DNA of 64,000 bases from Odobenus rosmarus divergens (GCF_000321225.1 NW_004450467.1:1826768-1890767); one strand, 5' to 3'. Shown: positions 1 through 12,295, counted from the stretch's first letter. The notes: generated by a model not told the origin, from the letters alone. A program made the numbers and translations.

Positions 1-290
1 GGCGGGAACCTTGCAGGCATTATGCTACATGAAATAAGCCAGCAGCAGAAAGACAAATGTCGTATGGTTCCATTTATATGAGATATCTAGAGTAGTCAAA
101 TTCATTGAAATGGAAAGGAGAATGCTGCTTGCCAGGGGTTGGAGGGAGGGAGGTTGGGGAGTTAGTGTTTAATGGGTACAGAGTGTCAGTTTCGCAAGAT
201 AAACAGAGCTCTGCAGATGGGTGGTGGTGATGATTGCACAATGGTGTGTACTCGGTGCTACTGAACCGTACACTTAAAAATGGTTAAAAT
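1..290 (+). repeat. L1 3' end (old L1M class)
   Basis: The sequence reads like the end of L1 ORF2 and its 3' UTR: a 'GAAATAAGCCAG' region, then 'CCATTTATATGAGATATCTAGA', 'GGGGTTGGAGG' and finally 'ACTTAAAAATGGTTAAAATG'. It is truncated by the window start and is followed directly by an AT microsatellite, probably expanded from its A-rich tail. Confidence 0.7.
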
Positions 291-435
291 GATAAAATAT
301 ATATACATATATAAATATATTAAATATACATACATGATAAACTATATATACATATGTTTAAAATATGTATGTAGTACATATTAAACATATTTAAAGTATA
401 TGTGTAAAATATATATGTATATATATTTTATCACA
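291..435. repeat. AT-rich microsatellite
   Basis: Imperfect (TA)n with ATACAT interruptions follows the L1 tail and is rich in small palindromes. There is no coding potential. Confidence 0.85.
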
Positions 436-1394
436 GTAAGAAAAAAGAATCAATCTATCCTTGGCCCTTAGATATTACAGAATTCAATTCCTGAATTCAA
501 TTCTTCACCCTTTTTCCTGGATCTGATCCACAACTTTGCCCTTCCTTGTGCAGTCGCTCACAGCTGCTGTGCCTGTGACAAAATGTTAGCAAATGGAAAA
601 CTATGTTCCCAGAGCAGGGACTGCAGCCAACAGACAGATTCTAGAATCTTCTAGGGCAAGACTCACATGCCACTCAAGAGGCTCATCCGCCTTTAAACCT
701 GCATGGAGCAGGCCCATTAATTAACCAAGAGCTGGTTCGGCTCTAGTCTGGACTGAGCCTGACATGAAGAATCCCTATCCACGTTCGGGCCAATCTGGCG
801 TTTTCCACAGAAACTCATTCTGAAGGAGGCTTTGCCCAGCATTCCTCCTCCATTCTCAGGAGAGGACCTCATCCTCATGGGGTGGCGGGGGGTGAGGGGG
901 CAGCCACAGCACCTGGTTTGTTGAAGTTTTCAAGTTAGGGAACAAGCTGACAGATTTGAAAAAGCTGAAATGACTGTGTCATAAAGAGCACTTTATTAAT
1001 TTTATTGACAAATATTGTATAATTATTTATGATGCTTTATAGTCCACTGGAGACTGCCCACAGCTCGTTCAATAGGAGGCAATCGGCAACATAACGTGAG
1101 ACTTTGGACTAACTCTCGACTGTCAGATCCTCCTAAAGGGGAAAGGCAGGTCTTTTCAAGAAAGAAGAGTTATTCATTTATTCAATAAATATTTATTCAC
1201 ATTGATATGATCATTTGACGGTGTGTGACAATAACAGGGTGATGACAATAAATGGGTCTGTGATTGATTAAATGGAAATCCACTAGTTATAGGTCCATAA
1301 ACATTCTGTTTTTATATGAAAACTACTTCACCACAATCTTATAAACCCTAAAGCAGTTGTATCTCTTGAGTATTCAGGGAGGCCACCACTGACA
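436..1394. other. Unassigned intergenic sequence
   Basis: No gene and no convincing repeat identification. A short TTCATTTATTCAATAAATATTTATT stretch near 1,170-1,198 resembles the tail of an L2-type element but is too short to assign. Confidence 0.5.
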
Positions 1395-1775
1395 TGCTAT
1401 GGACCAAAATGTGCCCCGTCCCCCACCACCCAAATTCATGAGTTGAAGTCCTAACCCCAGGACCTCAGAACATACTTAGAGATAAGGTCTTTAAAGAAAT
1501 AGTTAAGATCAAATGGGGTCCTTTGGATGGGCCCTAACCCAGTATTTCCAGGGTCATAAGAAGAGGAAATAAGGACACGGATACACACAGAGGAAAGGCC
1601 ACGTGAAAACACAGGGAGAAGTCAGTCCTCTACAAGCCAAGGAGAGAGACCCTGCCAACTCCTTGATCTGGGACCTCTCACCTCTAGAATTGTGAAAGAA
1701 TACATTTCTGTTCCTCATGCTGCCCAGTCTGTGGTATGTTGTTTATGGCTGCCCGAGCAAACTAGTCTGCTCTAC
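1395..1775 (+). repeat. MaLR-type solo LTR relic
   Basis: The copy opens with TGCTATGGACCAAAATGTG. It contains 'CATAAGAAGAGGAAATAAGGA' and 'GAAAGGCCACGTGAAAACAC' blocks and an AATACATTTCTGTT poly(A)-signal region. It ends near CAGTCTGTGGTATGTTGTTTATGG and GCAAACTAGTC. This order matches a mammalian MaLR-like LTR in forward orientation; the subfamily is not assigned. It carries no retroviral genes. Confidence 0.65.
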
Positions 1776-4744
1776 CATTGCTAGCCCGCTTCTCTGCCCA
1801 CTTAATCCCATGCCCTCAGTGACATCATAGGCAAGACGTCAGGATTGAACTGTTTGGATTCACGAAGGAGCTGAAGAAACCCACAGCTAATAAATCTTCC
1901 TAGCAACACGGTGTGCTTTAGGGAGAAAAAAAACATGGTGGGAGGGGGTAGGGATGTACCATGCTCCAGCTCAGCAAGCTGTTGGCCTACTGAAAAAGCA
2001 TATTTGTTATTACTCCCATTTCCTCCCAGAGGAGGACTCTTCCGGTTTAGGAAGTCTCCCCAGGGGCTGGCATTGCTGTATTAATAGCTCAGCACCCAGG
2101 CATCCATTTACCAGAGTCACAAACAGTTCGCTCAAACTGTGCCGTCTCTAAATGAGGACCTCGTTTTGGTCGTGATTTACATGAATATGAAAATCCCCAA
2201 ACTTTAATCCCAAAAGAAGGATGCCATTTCCAGCAGTCAGAGAATGTAGGTAGTTAGCTCATTGGCTTTGTACTCTGAAAGTGTCTGCTTCGAGCTTCTC
2301 CCTCACCACCACCTCCAACACCCCCCACGGGAGCCATATGGTCACACCGCCTACTCAGCCTGGCCATGCCAACATTCACTTTTGCTTCTTTAAGGGAACA
2401 TTACAGACTCCAGACAGAGACAGCTCTGGTTCAAGCATCTTTCCGGTGCTATGGACTCCACCTTTTGCCCAAATTTTCTTGCCAAGAGTTGAACGGTTGT
2501 CCCAGCTTTTCCCCTGATTTCCTGGGCCATGTACGCAGTGTGCTTCTTAATCTGCCCCCCCCACCTTTGTTCCAGGCTAGTCCATGGCTGAGCTGCCTGG
2601 ATTGTGGACTCAGCAGCAGCCCTGACCATTGGATATGACTGTCCAATTCTCACCTGCTCACCTGGACAGGGCCCGTGAGTTTTCCTAGTTGAGGTTATAA
2701 GCCTGTCCCTGATATCAGTCTAATATGAACCCAACTTTTCCGTGCCTCGTGAGAACTCCAGGCCTAGAACAAGCTCTTAGTGCTTGTCACCTCTTTACTC
2801 CTTTGCCTTTTACTGCCTGAAGTCTGGCCCACACTTAACTGCTTCTCCCTTCTTCTCCTCTTGTAGAAGGAAACTTTGCACCCAATTCAATAGCTAAACA
2901 AATTTGGTATTTATGGAAGCCAGGCAAAAGATTCCTCCCTAACGCTCCCTTCCAACAGTCTTACTGATAGCAAATCTGTGTGGCTGACCTAAGAACCAGG
3001 CTACTTTCACTTTGGAATGCATGGTAGATGGATCAAAAAATATTCACAAAATCTAAACGAAGGCAAATCATGTCACGCCTGTGAGAACTCTCATTACAAG
3101 CACCCTTTTCTGTCTTGGGGGCTCATCAGCCTCACCACGTCTCTTTGAAATCCACACTCATGTGAACCTCCACCAGCTCTTGGACTAGATGGCAGGTTTG
3201 TTTCTGTCATTCTATCATATTGTCCCCCATTCCCTCCTTCCCTTTCAGTTAACCAAGTACACACCGTGTCGCCTAGAATTCTGGGATGTCTTTCTTTGCT
3301 CTTCCATTTTCCCATGCTTTCTTATCACACCGTTTCTGCTGGTTCAAAAGCAAAGGATCATGTGTGCAGAGCTGTTTATGCCGAAGGCTGTGCATCGCAT
3401 GCTGCCAATAGGGTGGACTCTGCAGAGCATATCATTGGCATAAGCAACACTAATTGCCACTCTGATAAACTGAGACAGAAAAATGCCTCAGGGACAATGC
3501 CAGACCCATTTTAGAATAGAAATCCTTAAAGCACATCTCCAGAAACACCAGTCATTTTGAGAAAATCATCCTTTTCTCTCCCCCAAATTTTCACTTCCTT
3601 TGGCTTCATCCTCATCTCTTAGGCCATGCTAGGATTGTTCTCTGCGGGGCCTGAACAAGGCCGATCAAGCTGTAAAAACAGAGCCCAGAATCAAGGTCTC
3701 TGCCGTTGTCAAGTTCAGGATTAGCTGGAAAAACCCTGCCTTTCTGGTCCTGTCCCCCTATCATGAAATGCCATTTTCCCAAGACATTCTTGTAATCTAT
3801 AGTCATTCACCAATCAGAGAGCCCAGTGGGGTGATATTTAATTCATGTCTGTCAATCACGACACAAAGAAAGGCCTTCAGCTGGCCACCGAGAGAATCCT
3901 CTGCCTAGGCAACAAAGAGTCGGCGGGGATCTGTGGTCCCAGCAGTGCACTGCGCTCAGGGTCCAGCTCCTTGCCGCCTCGGCCCTTGCGTGACTTCCGA
4001 ATAATTGTGGCTTTGGAAGCAGCAAGGCAGATTAAAGAGATTAAATCCACAGTGCACCCCTGTGACATAGTCAGGAGAGAGAATAAGGTTGGGGCTTTCA
4101 TGCTTTAGCTCTTCAATCACAGATCAGTACGTCCTAGCCCTCAGACCTCTGTGTCAGATCCAAATATTTAAATTTTAGAGTAATTACTACCCCTAGCCCT
4201 CCCGACGGGTGCTTGTATTTAGCTCCGTACTTTTGAAACGGACACCTCAGCAAAACAGAGTGGTTGTGGTATGAGCTGGAGTATGAAAATGAAAAAAACA
4301 AAACAAAAACAAAATTTCCTTTCCATGCCTTGCCTTTATCTTTGGAAGTTGGAGGGATATGAATAATAAATAAATGAAATGAAACACTTCCGTGGCGATT
4401 GTCCATAACACAAACACAGGATCCTAAGGCAGCAGCTGGACAACAAAGGCACAGTTCCTCAAGTTCAAGATTAGAGCACCAAGGATTTTTTTTTCTTTCC
4501 AAAAACAATCCTTGGGAAATACAGCGTGTCTGCCCTTCTCCCTGCCTCTCCCATAATAGTAATGGAATCAAAAGGGTTTTCTCTGTTGGGACTAAGCGTG
4601 GGGACTTATACCAACACAAGGTAATGCAAAACCTAATCCACGTGTCTTTTTACTACAAGATATATACCCATCTTTACGTATAAGTATATATGCAAAGATA
4701 CGCCTATATTACATATATGCATACATATATTGACATATATTTTA
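1776..4744. other. Low-repeat intergenic stretch
   Basis: About 3 kb shows no young repeat, no recognisable L1, L2 or MIR and no gene. It includes a relatively CpG-containing patch near 3,900-4,130. The longest open frame (161 codons, minus strand, 4,134-4,619) has no recognisable domain, is low-complexity in its middle and is most likely chance. Confidence 0.5.
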
Positions 4745-5105
4745 CATCTTTCTCTTTCAAAATATTTTCACATTTGTTCACTCAATTTTCAGGACGGTAA
4801 GGAAGGTTTTACTGGCCCTTCTCTAAACCCCTTTTACAAATGGAGAAACAGTAAGGGAGGGTGGTATGGAATGAGGGATGGGGACCAGGGAGGCAAAAAC
4901 AAAAGCAGATGGGCTTGGGGATAGGAAGACCTCACTTTGCATCTCACCCCTTCCGATTTCTAGCTCTCTGACTTTGTCGAGATCCCTAACCTCTTTGATC
5001 CTTGGTTTTGTCTCCTGCTAAGTGGGAATACCATTCTCACGATGAAATCAGATAACGCAGGTAAAAGTTCCCGGCACACAGTAGGCTCTTAGAAACAATA
5101 GTGTC
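4745..5105 (+). repeat. MIR SINE copies (two partial)
   Basis: The first part (4,745-4,860) shows the MIR 3' style 'CCCTTTTACAAATGGAGAAACAG'. The second (about 4,905-5,105) shows the MIR core order 'CTAGCTCTCTGACTTTG', 'AACCTCTTTGATCC', 'AAGTGGGAATACC' and 'GGCACACAGTAGGCTCTTAG'. Both are in forward orientation and heavily diverged. Confidence 0.6.
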
Positions 5106-5721
5106 TTCTTGACACCAAGAGCAGGCTGACAGCAGAGTTGGAACTTCTCCCTAACCAGGATGCCCTGGACCACTGGGCTAGCTGTTTGTACTGGCAGATG
5201 ACTGGTGGTACTGGCATGGCTCAGTCGGCTGGATCCCCTTTGTTCTCCGCCCTGCCCCAGCAGCCGCGGCCCGCAGCATCTCTTCCAGAAGTTTCCCTTT
5301 CCCTTTTCCTCATATTTGCTGCATCTGTCTTGGAAACTTACAACAGGAGGAGTTTCAGGAAGAGGTTATCCCTCCTAGACCCAAGGACTTTTATGCTCTA
5401 CAACGTATGCCTATCATGCTAGGCTAAAATTAATATTTCAAAAGTAGGAAATCGCCACGAAATTTGACTTTCAAATGGGCCTGCCTCATAAAGGGTTCAA
5501 GTTAAAAAAAAATCAAGTTGGTATAACCAGTCTTTCCTCCAGGCTCAGTCTGTGAACTTGAAGACCCACTTTGCTTTTCCAAAACCCCCATGACCTCAGT
5601 TGCAAAATGAAGTGTTCGAATGAGAGTATGTCTTTTTATTTTCTCCTTCTTTATGTAACCTCCATTTTAATTACTGGAAAATGGGGACAATAATCCCTCA
5701 CACATTAAGGTTATTGTGGGC
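5106..5721. other. Unassigned intergenic sequence
   Basis: No gene or recognisable repeat seen. Confidence 0.5.
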
Positions 5722-5753
5722 CATTTTTTCTTTAGATTGTATTTATTTATTTG

Positions 5754-5784
<31 letters not shown>

Positions 5785-5926
5785 GGGCACAAGCAGGGGG
5801 AGCAGCAGAGGGAGAGGGAGAAGTAGGCTCCCCACTGAGCAGGGAGCTGGACACAGGACTTGATCCCAGAACCCTGGAATTATGACCTGAGCCAAAGTTT
5901 AACCAACTAAGCCACCCAGGTGCCCC
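5722..5926 (-). repeat. Can-SINE with a CA microsatellite
   Basis: This is a minus-strand Can-SINE. It begins on the + strand with TATTTATTTATTTGA and ends with CCACCCAGGTGCCCC. The usual TC/GA tract is replaced by about 13 CA units (5,755-5,781). Short TATTGTG direct repeats flank it. Confidence 0.9.
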
Positions 5927-6415
5927 TATTGTGAGTCTTAAATGAGGTGTTATATGCAGTAGGCATAAATCTCAACTCACAAATTCTGATGTGTTTTTTT
6001 AAATCACATATTCTCTGAGCCCTAACCCCCTGGGTACTGGAAATTGAACCTTAGAAGCTTTCTTACACACATCCCCAGACGGAGTTCCCGAGCCTTACAT
6101 AGTACCAGGATGTGGTCAGGGGTGAGGGGTAAGGGATTCTAGTCGATCTTTGAGATGTCTATTACCCTGGCCCACAGGGGTCTTTCAGTCAACCCTCCTG
6201 CCATGCCTGGGATGAGGGGATTGTGATGAGGCTGGAAAGGCCAGCACGTATGGTCTCTTTCCCTGTCTGAAGTCTTGCCCCCTCCCCGGGTCACTACCAG
6301 GAAGCAGCTCTTCTTCCCCATGGCTCAGGAACCCATTGCTTCCGGTCACTGCAGTAAATTCCCTACTGCTATGGATGGCGGGAAAGTTTTTCACCATTTA
6401 GCCTCTACTTATTTC
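5927..6415. other. Unassigned intergenic sequence
   Basis: No gene or recognisable repeat seen. Confidence 0.5.
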
Positions 6416-6690
6416 TCCAAACTTGTCTCCTATCATCTTTCCACATGTATCCTCCAGGCCAGCCATGCCAAGGAACCACTGGCATCGAACCATGTCTGCC
6501 ATGTTTTCTCCCCTTATTGCTTTGCATATGTCGTCACCTATACCTGGAACTGTATTCCACTGTATTATAATGGCCTGGGTGCAGGTCTGTTTTCACTGCT
6601 CAGCTAAAGGAAATCTGAGTTTCAGCTCTGCGTTTCCAGCCCCCTCCTGAAACAGAGCAAGTGCCCAGTATAGATTTGTGAAGTCAATTT
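6416..6690 (+). repeat. L2 LINE fragment
   Basis: Diverged L2 3' region: 'CTTTGCATATGTCGTCACC', 'TACCTGGAACTGTATTCC' and 'TCAGCTAAAGGAAATC' follow the L2 order (an upstream 'last-intron-like' conserved block, then the run to the tail). Forward orientation. Confidence 0.55.
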
Positions 6691-7759
6691 TCTTCTTCAC
6701 TGCAGCCATATCTCTTAGCCTTCCTCTTCCCTCTGTCCTCCCCTAAAAACCTTGCCCTCTGCACTTGAATCCATGGCAGCGCTGTCCATAGGTGAGCCAT
6801 TTGGGTGGTAACGTGACCACCGGGTGACCATGGATTTGAATGAATCACATGTTCCGGCATTACGGAGCCAGGAAAGGATCTCGGTGGCCCATCCAAACTT
6901 CCATTTAGTGCAGGACTCACCCTGATGGATGGTCACTCAGTCTCTGCTGAAATAAATTCCTAAGGCTTTTATAGGAAGTGGACATGATGGAAACATCATG
7001 GAAGACTCTAGCATGTGAGGTCAACGTTACCAAGAAGAGCTCCTGGCGTTCAGGAGCAGATTCATTGTGCCGTTGAGGGTAGGACAGCCCAGAACAGAGA
7101 GATGCTGAGAAAAAAGGGATCATCTACTTTCTGCAGAGTTTCTTTTTCTTTCAGATTACAGCCCAGGTGAAAAGGATGCTTGAGGACCCTAATCTTGTGG
7201 GCTGCGTCCTGTGGGCTGGTCTTGGCTGGAATTCTACAGGTGAATAACTGCAACCTCCTGATCCTCCTGCGAGGAGCCTTTGTTATCACCACAGCAAGTT
7301 TTGGACTCTTACAGTTTTTGAAGAAGGAAAAAGAGAGGCGAGGACAGTGGCTCTTTGTGTCTCTCAAAGGCGGTACTGTTTCCTTGGGCTGGCATGGCCC
7401 ACGGACAACGTGCTGCCCTTCATGCGAGATTGTTTTACCCTCACGGACTGCCCGGTGCCAGCCCGCATGCGGGAGAGAAATGCCGGGTGCCCCCGCCATG
7501 TGAGGGCACTCTGCAAAGCAGCCGATGGAGAGCACCTTCTGATGGATGACTCTCCTCTTTTGCTGTCCCAAGGAAGCAAGTTTGGGGAAGTCCTTCCTGT
7601 CACCTGACTTGTGACTCTTATTGCTTAGCAGACAATAGTGGTCTTGAAATTAGAAGTGAGTTTCTAGGGATCTCTGCCATATTTCCTGTAGTTAGATTCA
7701 CTTTCAAAAGTTGAAAGCCAATAAACAGCTTTATCTTTGTAAAGAGTGATTCTGCACCA
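6691..7759. other. Unassigned stretch with overlapping open frames
   Basis: Open frames of 169 codons (minus, 7,062-7,571) and 107 codons (plus, 7,180-7,503) overlap. Neither matches a family I know. On the plus strand there is a good 3' splice-site look-alike (TTTCTTTTTCTTTCAG ending at 7,154) and an AATAAA at about 7,721. A terminal exon of an unannotated transcript is conceivable but unproven. No recognised repeat is present. Confidence 0.35.
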
Positions 7760-8285
7760 TTCATTCACTGATATGTTTAACAGGCATTAGTTGAGGACCA
7801 GTTTTGTACCCCCCCCAACACACACACACACTGCACCTGGTGCAGAGGTACTGATGGGAAACACTCCTGTCTTCATGGAGTTTACAGATAAGTGGTAGTT
7901 CACTAGGATAAGTAATAAAAGGGCATCATGTGCCGCGGGAGCCCAGGGGAAGGGTCCATGGGAGTCATGGAGGTTTTACAAGGAAGGCAGTGACAGAGTT
8001 GTCATGGTGGACAAACTGAAGTCAGCCAGGGGCTGACAGTGATGAAAGGCAGGCAGTGTTGTGAAAGTAGTGAGAAAGGATAGCACATTCAGAAAACTGA
8101 CATTAATTCAGAAAGGCTGGAGTGTCAGGTGTAGGTATCCTGGGGGGAGTGGCAGGCGATATTGATGAAAATATATAGAGATTTTGAAAACAAGCCATGG
8201 GTGCCATTTGGATTTTAGATTTTACTCTGAAGGTAACTGGGGGCCTTTGAAAGATTTTTGCTGGATGGTGACATGGTCAGGTACA
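7760..8285 (+). repeat. Ancient interspersed repeat, family A (unnamed)
   Basis: The order 'ATGGGAAACACTCC', 'TCATGGAGTTTACAG', 'GTAATAAAAGGGCATCATG' and later 'TTTTACTCTGAAGGTAACTGGGGGCC' matches the copy at 43,978-44,840 and shorter copies at 17,405-17,640 and 26,640-26,945. It is one dispersed mammalian repeat family; I do not assign the name. A short C/CA run lies at 7,810-7,832. Confidence 0.55.
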
Positions 8286-8535
8286 GTGAGGCTGCCAATA
8301 AAACAGTCCCACTTAGAAGGTAGCACCTTGCCAGGGGGCCATGCCAGCCCATGGAAACAAAAACACAAGGTTCAGAAAGCTGGGACTTGTCCTTCTTCCC
8401 CACTAGCTTGTGTGCTCCTTGAGGGCAGGTGGAGTTGCTTTTACTCCTGTACCTCTAAAACCTACCTTGGTAAATAGTGGTAAGTGCTCAGCAGATATTT
8501 GTTGAATGAATGAACAAATGAATGAATGAACACAT
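8286..8535 (+). repeat. L2 LINE 3' end
   Basis: The right part carries the L2 terminal blocks 'GCTCCTTGAGGGCAGGTGGA', 'GTAAGTGCTCAGCAGATA' and 'TTTGTTGAATGAATGAA', ending in a GAAT-rich tail. Forward orientation. Confidence 0.75.
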
Positions 8536-8639
8536 GAATGGCTCTGCCCTCTTGGATTAGAGGGAGCAAGCATCATCTTTCTTTCATGGGGTTTCATATC
8601 AGACTTTCTGATACTTGAAAACCACTATTCCTTTAGTCT

Positions 8640-9233
8640 TTTATTTTCAGGCTCCACGGCCTTAGATCCTTCAACTATCCCTCATGTGACAGGATTCTTC
8701 CACCACTGTCCTTACAGAATTTGATTTGCCATTGGCCATCTGATTAAAATGTGGTCCTGAAAATGAAACACAAATTTCCAGGTAAGCTCTGGCCTCAGAA
8801 ATGGCTCTCAGGGACTCTTCATCTGATTGCTCTTCAACTCAGTTTCACCTGGTTGTTTTGGCAGTCACCTAACACAGATGACTCATATTGTGCTTAGAGT
8901 CAATTAAAATCTTGAAATATTTTCCATATGTTCTACTTTTAAGCCACATCTCCAGCAAGACAAAAATAAACTTTAAAATATTTCTCCTATTTGGTATATA
9001 TGGTTTATATCATTTAGATTCAAGTGTGGGATTATACATTAACTCTTTGAAACCTCAACTTGTTTTCTTGGACCCATTGTTGCAGCCTATTAAAGCCATA
9101 TTAGCTACATCTTCCAGTCTGATACCATCTGCAAACATGATCAGTGTTCAACCAATACCCTAATTCAAACCACCAGGAGAAGTGTTTAACAGACTAGATC
9201 CCTGTAGCATTCCAACTAGAAACTTCCCTCAGG
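8640..9233 (+). repeat. Ancient L3/CR1-like fragment
   Basis: Blocks such as 'GATACCATCTGCAAACATGA' and 'TAGATCCCTGTAGCATTCCA' resemble a very old LINE 3' region shared by mammals. The assignment is from memory and is tentative. Confidence 0.4.
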
Positions 9234-9389
9234 TCAGTGTTTTCAAACTATGGTGGTGATCCTTTAGTGGATCATGAAACAATTTAGGGAGTTGAAATTG
9301 GCACTTAAAAAAGTAGCCTAGAAAAGAATATATCAGAGTTTATTGCATGTAGCAAAGGTGTTTTGTATTTTGTGAAACTTTTGTCTCAG

Positions 9390-9390
<1 letters not shown>
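9234..9390 (+). repeat. hAT-type DNA transposon relic
   Basis: The element starts 'CAGTGTTTTCAAACTATGG' and continues 'GATCCTTTAGTGGATCATGAAA' and 'TTTGTGAAACTTTTGT'. This is the layout of a nonautonomous hAT element in forward orientation, cut by the CA repeat that follows. Confidence 0.5.

Positions 9391-9425
<35 letters not shown>
9391..9425. repeat. (CA)n microsatellite
   Basis: About 17 uninterrupted CA units. Confidence 0.95.
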
Positions 9426-9427
<2 letters not shown>

Positions 9428-9439
9428 CACATATTCCCA

Positions 9440-9765
9440 GGGAGACACATGATAGAATAGCAATTCACCCTCTTGAAGCTAGCCATGGCCATGTGACTTG
9501 CTTTGGCCAATCAAATGAAACTGAAAGCAATGTGTGTCCCTTCTAGGAAGAAGCATTTAATGGCCAGTGCTAGGTACTTTGGTGCTGCAATCCCCTTCTC
9601 ATGTTGACTAGGGAAATAATAGTGGCAAGGATGAGCAAAACCTCCTTGCAGACCTCTGTCAGACATGGAGCCTAGTGAGAAATAAACCTTTATTGTCTTG
9701 AGCACCTGAGATTTGGGATTTGTTTGTAACTAAAACCTAAACTAGCCCATCCTAATATGTGGTTT
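9440..9765 (+). repeat. LTR-like relic, family B copy 1
   Basis: Contains 'GCCATGGCCATGTGACTTGC', 'TTGGCCAATCAAATGAAA', 'GAGAAATAAACCTTTATTG' and 'GAGATTTGGGATTTGTTTGT'. A second copy of the same family lies at 38,283-38,665. The AATAAA-containing end block is typical of an LTR-like element. Confidence 0.5.
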
Positions 9766-11879
9766 ATCATTCACATATTTTCCTGTACTTCAAGCCATCT
9801 TAGTCTTTGTTTTAATTTGTGTCTTCGTTTCTATAGTGATAAATCTTGATTCTTATGTCTCCCTACAGTTTATTGAGCTGTAATAATTCTCTCTTCTGAT
9901 TTTCCAGTGTTTTGGGTTTTTTTTCTGTGAAAGAGTCACATTGCAAGAATCCTTCTTGAATGAATATCAATAGTGGGGCAGTTGGAAATCATACTTTCTT
10001 CATTATATTTGGCAAAGAAAAAATATACTTCTTTTTAGAGGAACTCCACCCTTCAGCTGCAACTCATTACTGTCTACCTAAATGCGCTAAACTAGCCAGA
10101 AAGCAAATGTTTCCCATTACAAATGACATTTATCAGCTAGTCTCAGGACTAGGTCTCCTTCAAAATTGATCTAGTTTGGAAGAACAGTTATGAGTCACTA
10201 CTGGATTTCTCAGTGCTTTCAAAGTGAAAAAATGCAATGGATGATATGATTAACATTGACCTATCGCATCTTTTGTATGTATATATCAACCGTAACATTT
10301 ATTTTTCAAACAAGGCATTTTATTTTTTTGGCTGCCAATATTAGCATGCCTTCCTGAATATATCTGGTACTCTTTCATTTGCATTGATACCTTACATTTT
10401 GAAATTTTTTGTATAGCATATTCATTATTATATTTTCACAATCTGTTATTTTATTTTGTACTGTTGCCCATAAATTGAACTATATTGTTAAAATGTTTAA
10501 GTTCATATCATTCAGACTTTAAATCTGATAGAAGTATAGGAAGTCCCCAACTTCCGCATGGGTTATGTTATAAAAATTTATAGTCTGCTTTTGGGAGCTT
10601 AGGTGACATTTCCCTGAAATAATTCTGAAATCCATGATTAATTCCCACCCTAGCCACCCAAAGCCAACTTAATCCCTAAAGTAGTAGAAATATATTTTTA
10701 AGTGTTTATGTATGGATCATCCTAGATGTCTAATCATCATATATAACAATGTTTGGGAAAGCCAACTCTTTGGCTTAAAAAAAGATACACATTTTTTTGG
10801 GAGAAAATACTTGTTCCCTTAAATTTTCATATGAGAAGGGAAGAAATGTGACTGCCCTAATAACACATTCTTCTCTTTCTTACAGCTATGGAAACAACAG
10901 TCTGCTGACTTTTTTTTTTTTTTCCGAGTATAGAAGCATAGGAATCTTTTCTTCCTCTTCAGGTAGCTTAGGTGAGCCTCTTAGAACATCGGGTATAGCC
11001 TGAGATGGATGGTAAAACAAAAAAAGCCTTTGTAAATCAGATATTTCTTTCAAAATACTCATACTTAATTTCACGTGGTAGCTTAAAAGATATAGACCCA
11101 TGTAGAAGCAATATAATGCAAAATTAACCCAAATGGGTCTTACCTTCTCATTCTGATTTCCCAACCATGAAGTACTAATCACAATCTAATAGGAATACTG
11201 ATCTAATAATAATTTTTAGTGAAATAATGCAACTACAAAATTCACACTCCAACCATCGATACAACGCCACAGAGAGAATTGGAATGACTTTGAAATTCTA
11301 AATTTGGAGATGTGAAACAAATATTATCTGTTTATTTAGTGATAAATTGTAGGCAGGCTCTGTCCTACCACCTTGACCCAAAGATGAGCTAACTCAATAT
11401 TGGCTCAGCAGGGATTTTGTTTTTAGGCATTGTTTGCTCCATTTTGAAGGCAATAAAATGGCAGCCCATAAACAAGAAAGTGAAGTAAAGAGGAAAATTT
11501 CTGACTCAATAAGGAATGATTCTGCCTTTGACCATATTAATATAGTGCTATAAACTCAAGAAAAAGATTATTTCCCTGCTACAAAAAAAAAAAAAGGAAA
11601 TAGAGAAAGAGATCAAAACAGTAATCTTTTAAACAGCTATGTTCCAGACATTCAGTAACACTGACAACAAGAGTCTTCCCATTACTTCTTGAAGAGGGAA
11701 TTGAGAGTCAACCATGAGGTTAAATGGTCTTGAGAAGATTGTCCCATTGTAAAATTGCCTAGGAGACAAATGGAATTTTCTAAAAGTCACCAGGATTAAC
11801 CTGTTTGCTAAATTGAATGGATAATGCCAGGCAGTTTGAAAAATCTGGGAAAAGGTGCAAGAAAATGAAGTGCAGTGTA
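9766..11879. other. AT-rich unassigned intergenic sequence
   Basis: About 2.1 kb with homopolymer runs (T at 10,909-10,923, A at 11,582-11,595). No gene or confident repeat. Confidence 0.5.
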
Positions 11880-12295
11880 GGAGTGTAATCCGGACCCTGA
11901 ATTTTGAGCCAGGAGATCTTGGTTTTAATTTCTCTCCTATACTAATGACCTGGTCATTTTGATGACCGAGACTTAGTTTAACCTTCTGCAACTATATCTT
12001 ACTTGCTCTCCAAGTCTTTTCCAACTTCAGTATGTCCCCGTATTTCAGTGACCAATCATGGGTCTGCTCCGTCAGACACTGGCGCTTCTAGACACTAAGG
12101 AGTGTCATTTATGGTCATTTATGTTAGTCTTAAATAGCAGTAGTAGCAAGAGGCACAACTGCCATTCATTGAAAATTGACTGTGGGCAAGAGTCTATGCT
12201 AGGTCCGTTACATGCGTTTACTCACTTAACCCTCAAAATATCATTAGAGATTTTATGTAATTTGCCTGAGTCCTCCCAGCTATAAGATACTTAAT
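11880..12295 (+). repeat. MIR SINE copies
   Basis: One copy (about 11,885-12,010) has 'GAGCCAGGAGATCTTGGTTT' and 'ATGACCTGGTCATTTTGATG'. The second (about 12,120-12,290) has 'GGTCCGTTACATGCGTTTAC', 'TCACTTAACCCTCAAAATA' and 'CAGCTATAAG'. Both are forward and diverged. Confidence 0.55.

Noticed and set aside
1395..1775. Possible endogenous retrovirus
   Set aside because: Only a solo LTR-like relic; no gag, pol or env-like sequence nearby.
4134..4619. 161-codon minus-strand open frame
   Set aside because: Low-complexity aromatic/serine-rich middle, no recognisable domain and no transcript signals.
9391..9425. CRISPR-like or other regular repeats
   Set aside because: All regular arrays in the window are microsatellites or the AT minisatellite; there are no spacer-separated direct repeats, and the DNA is mammalian.
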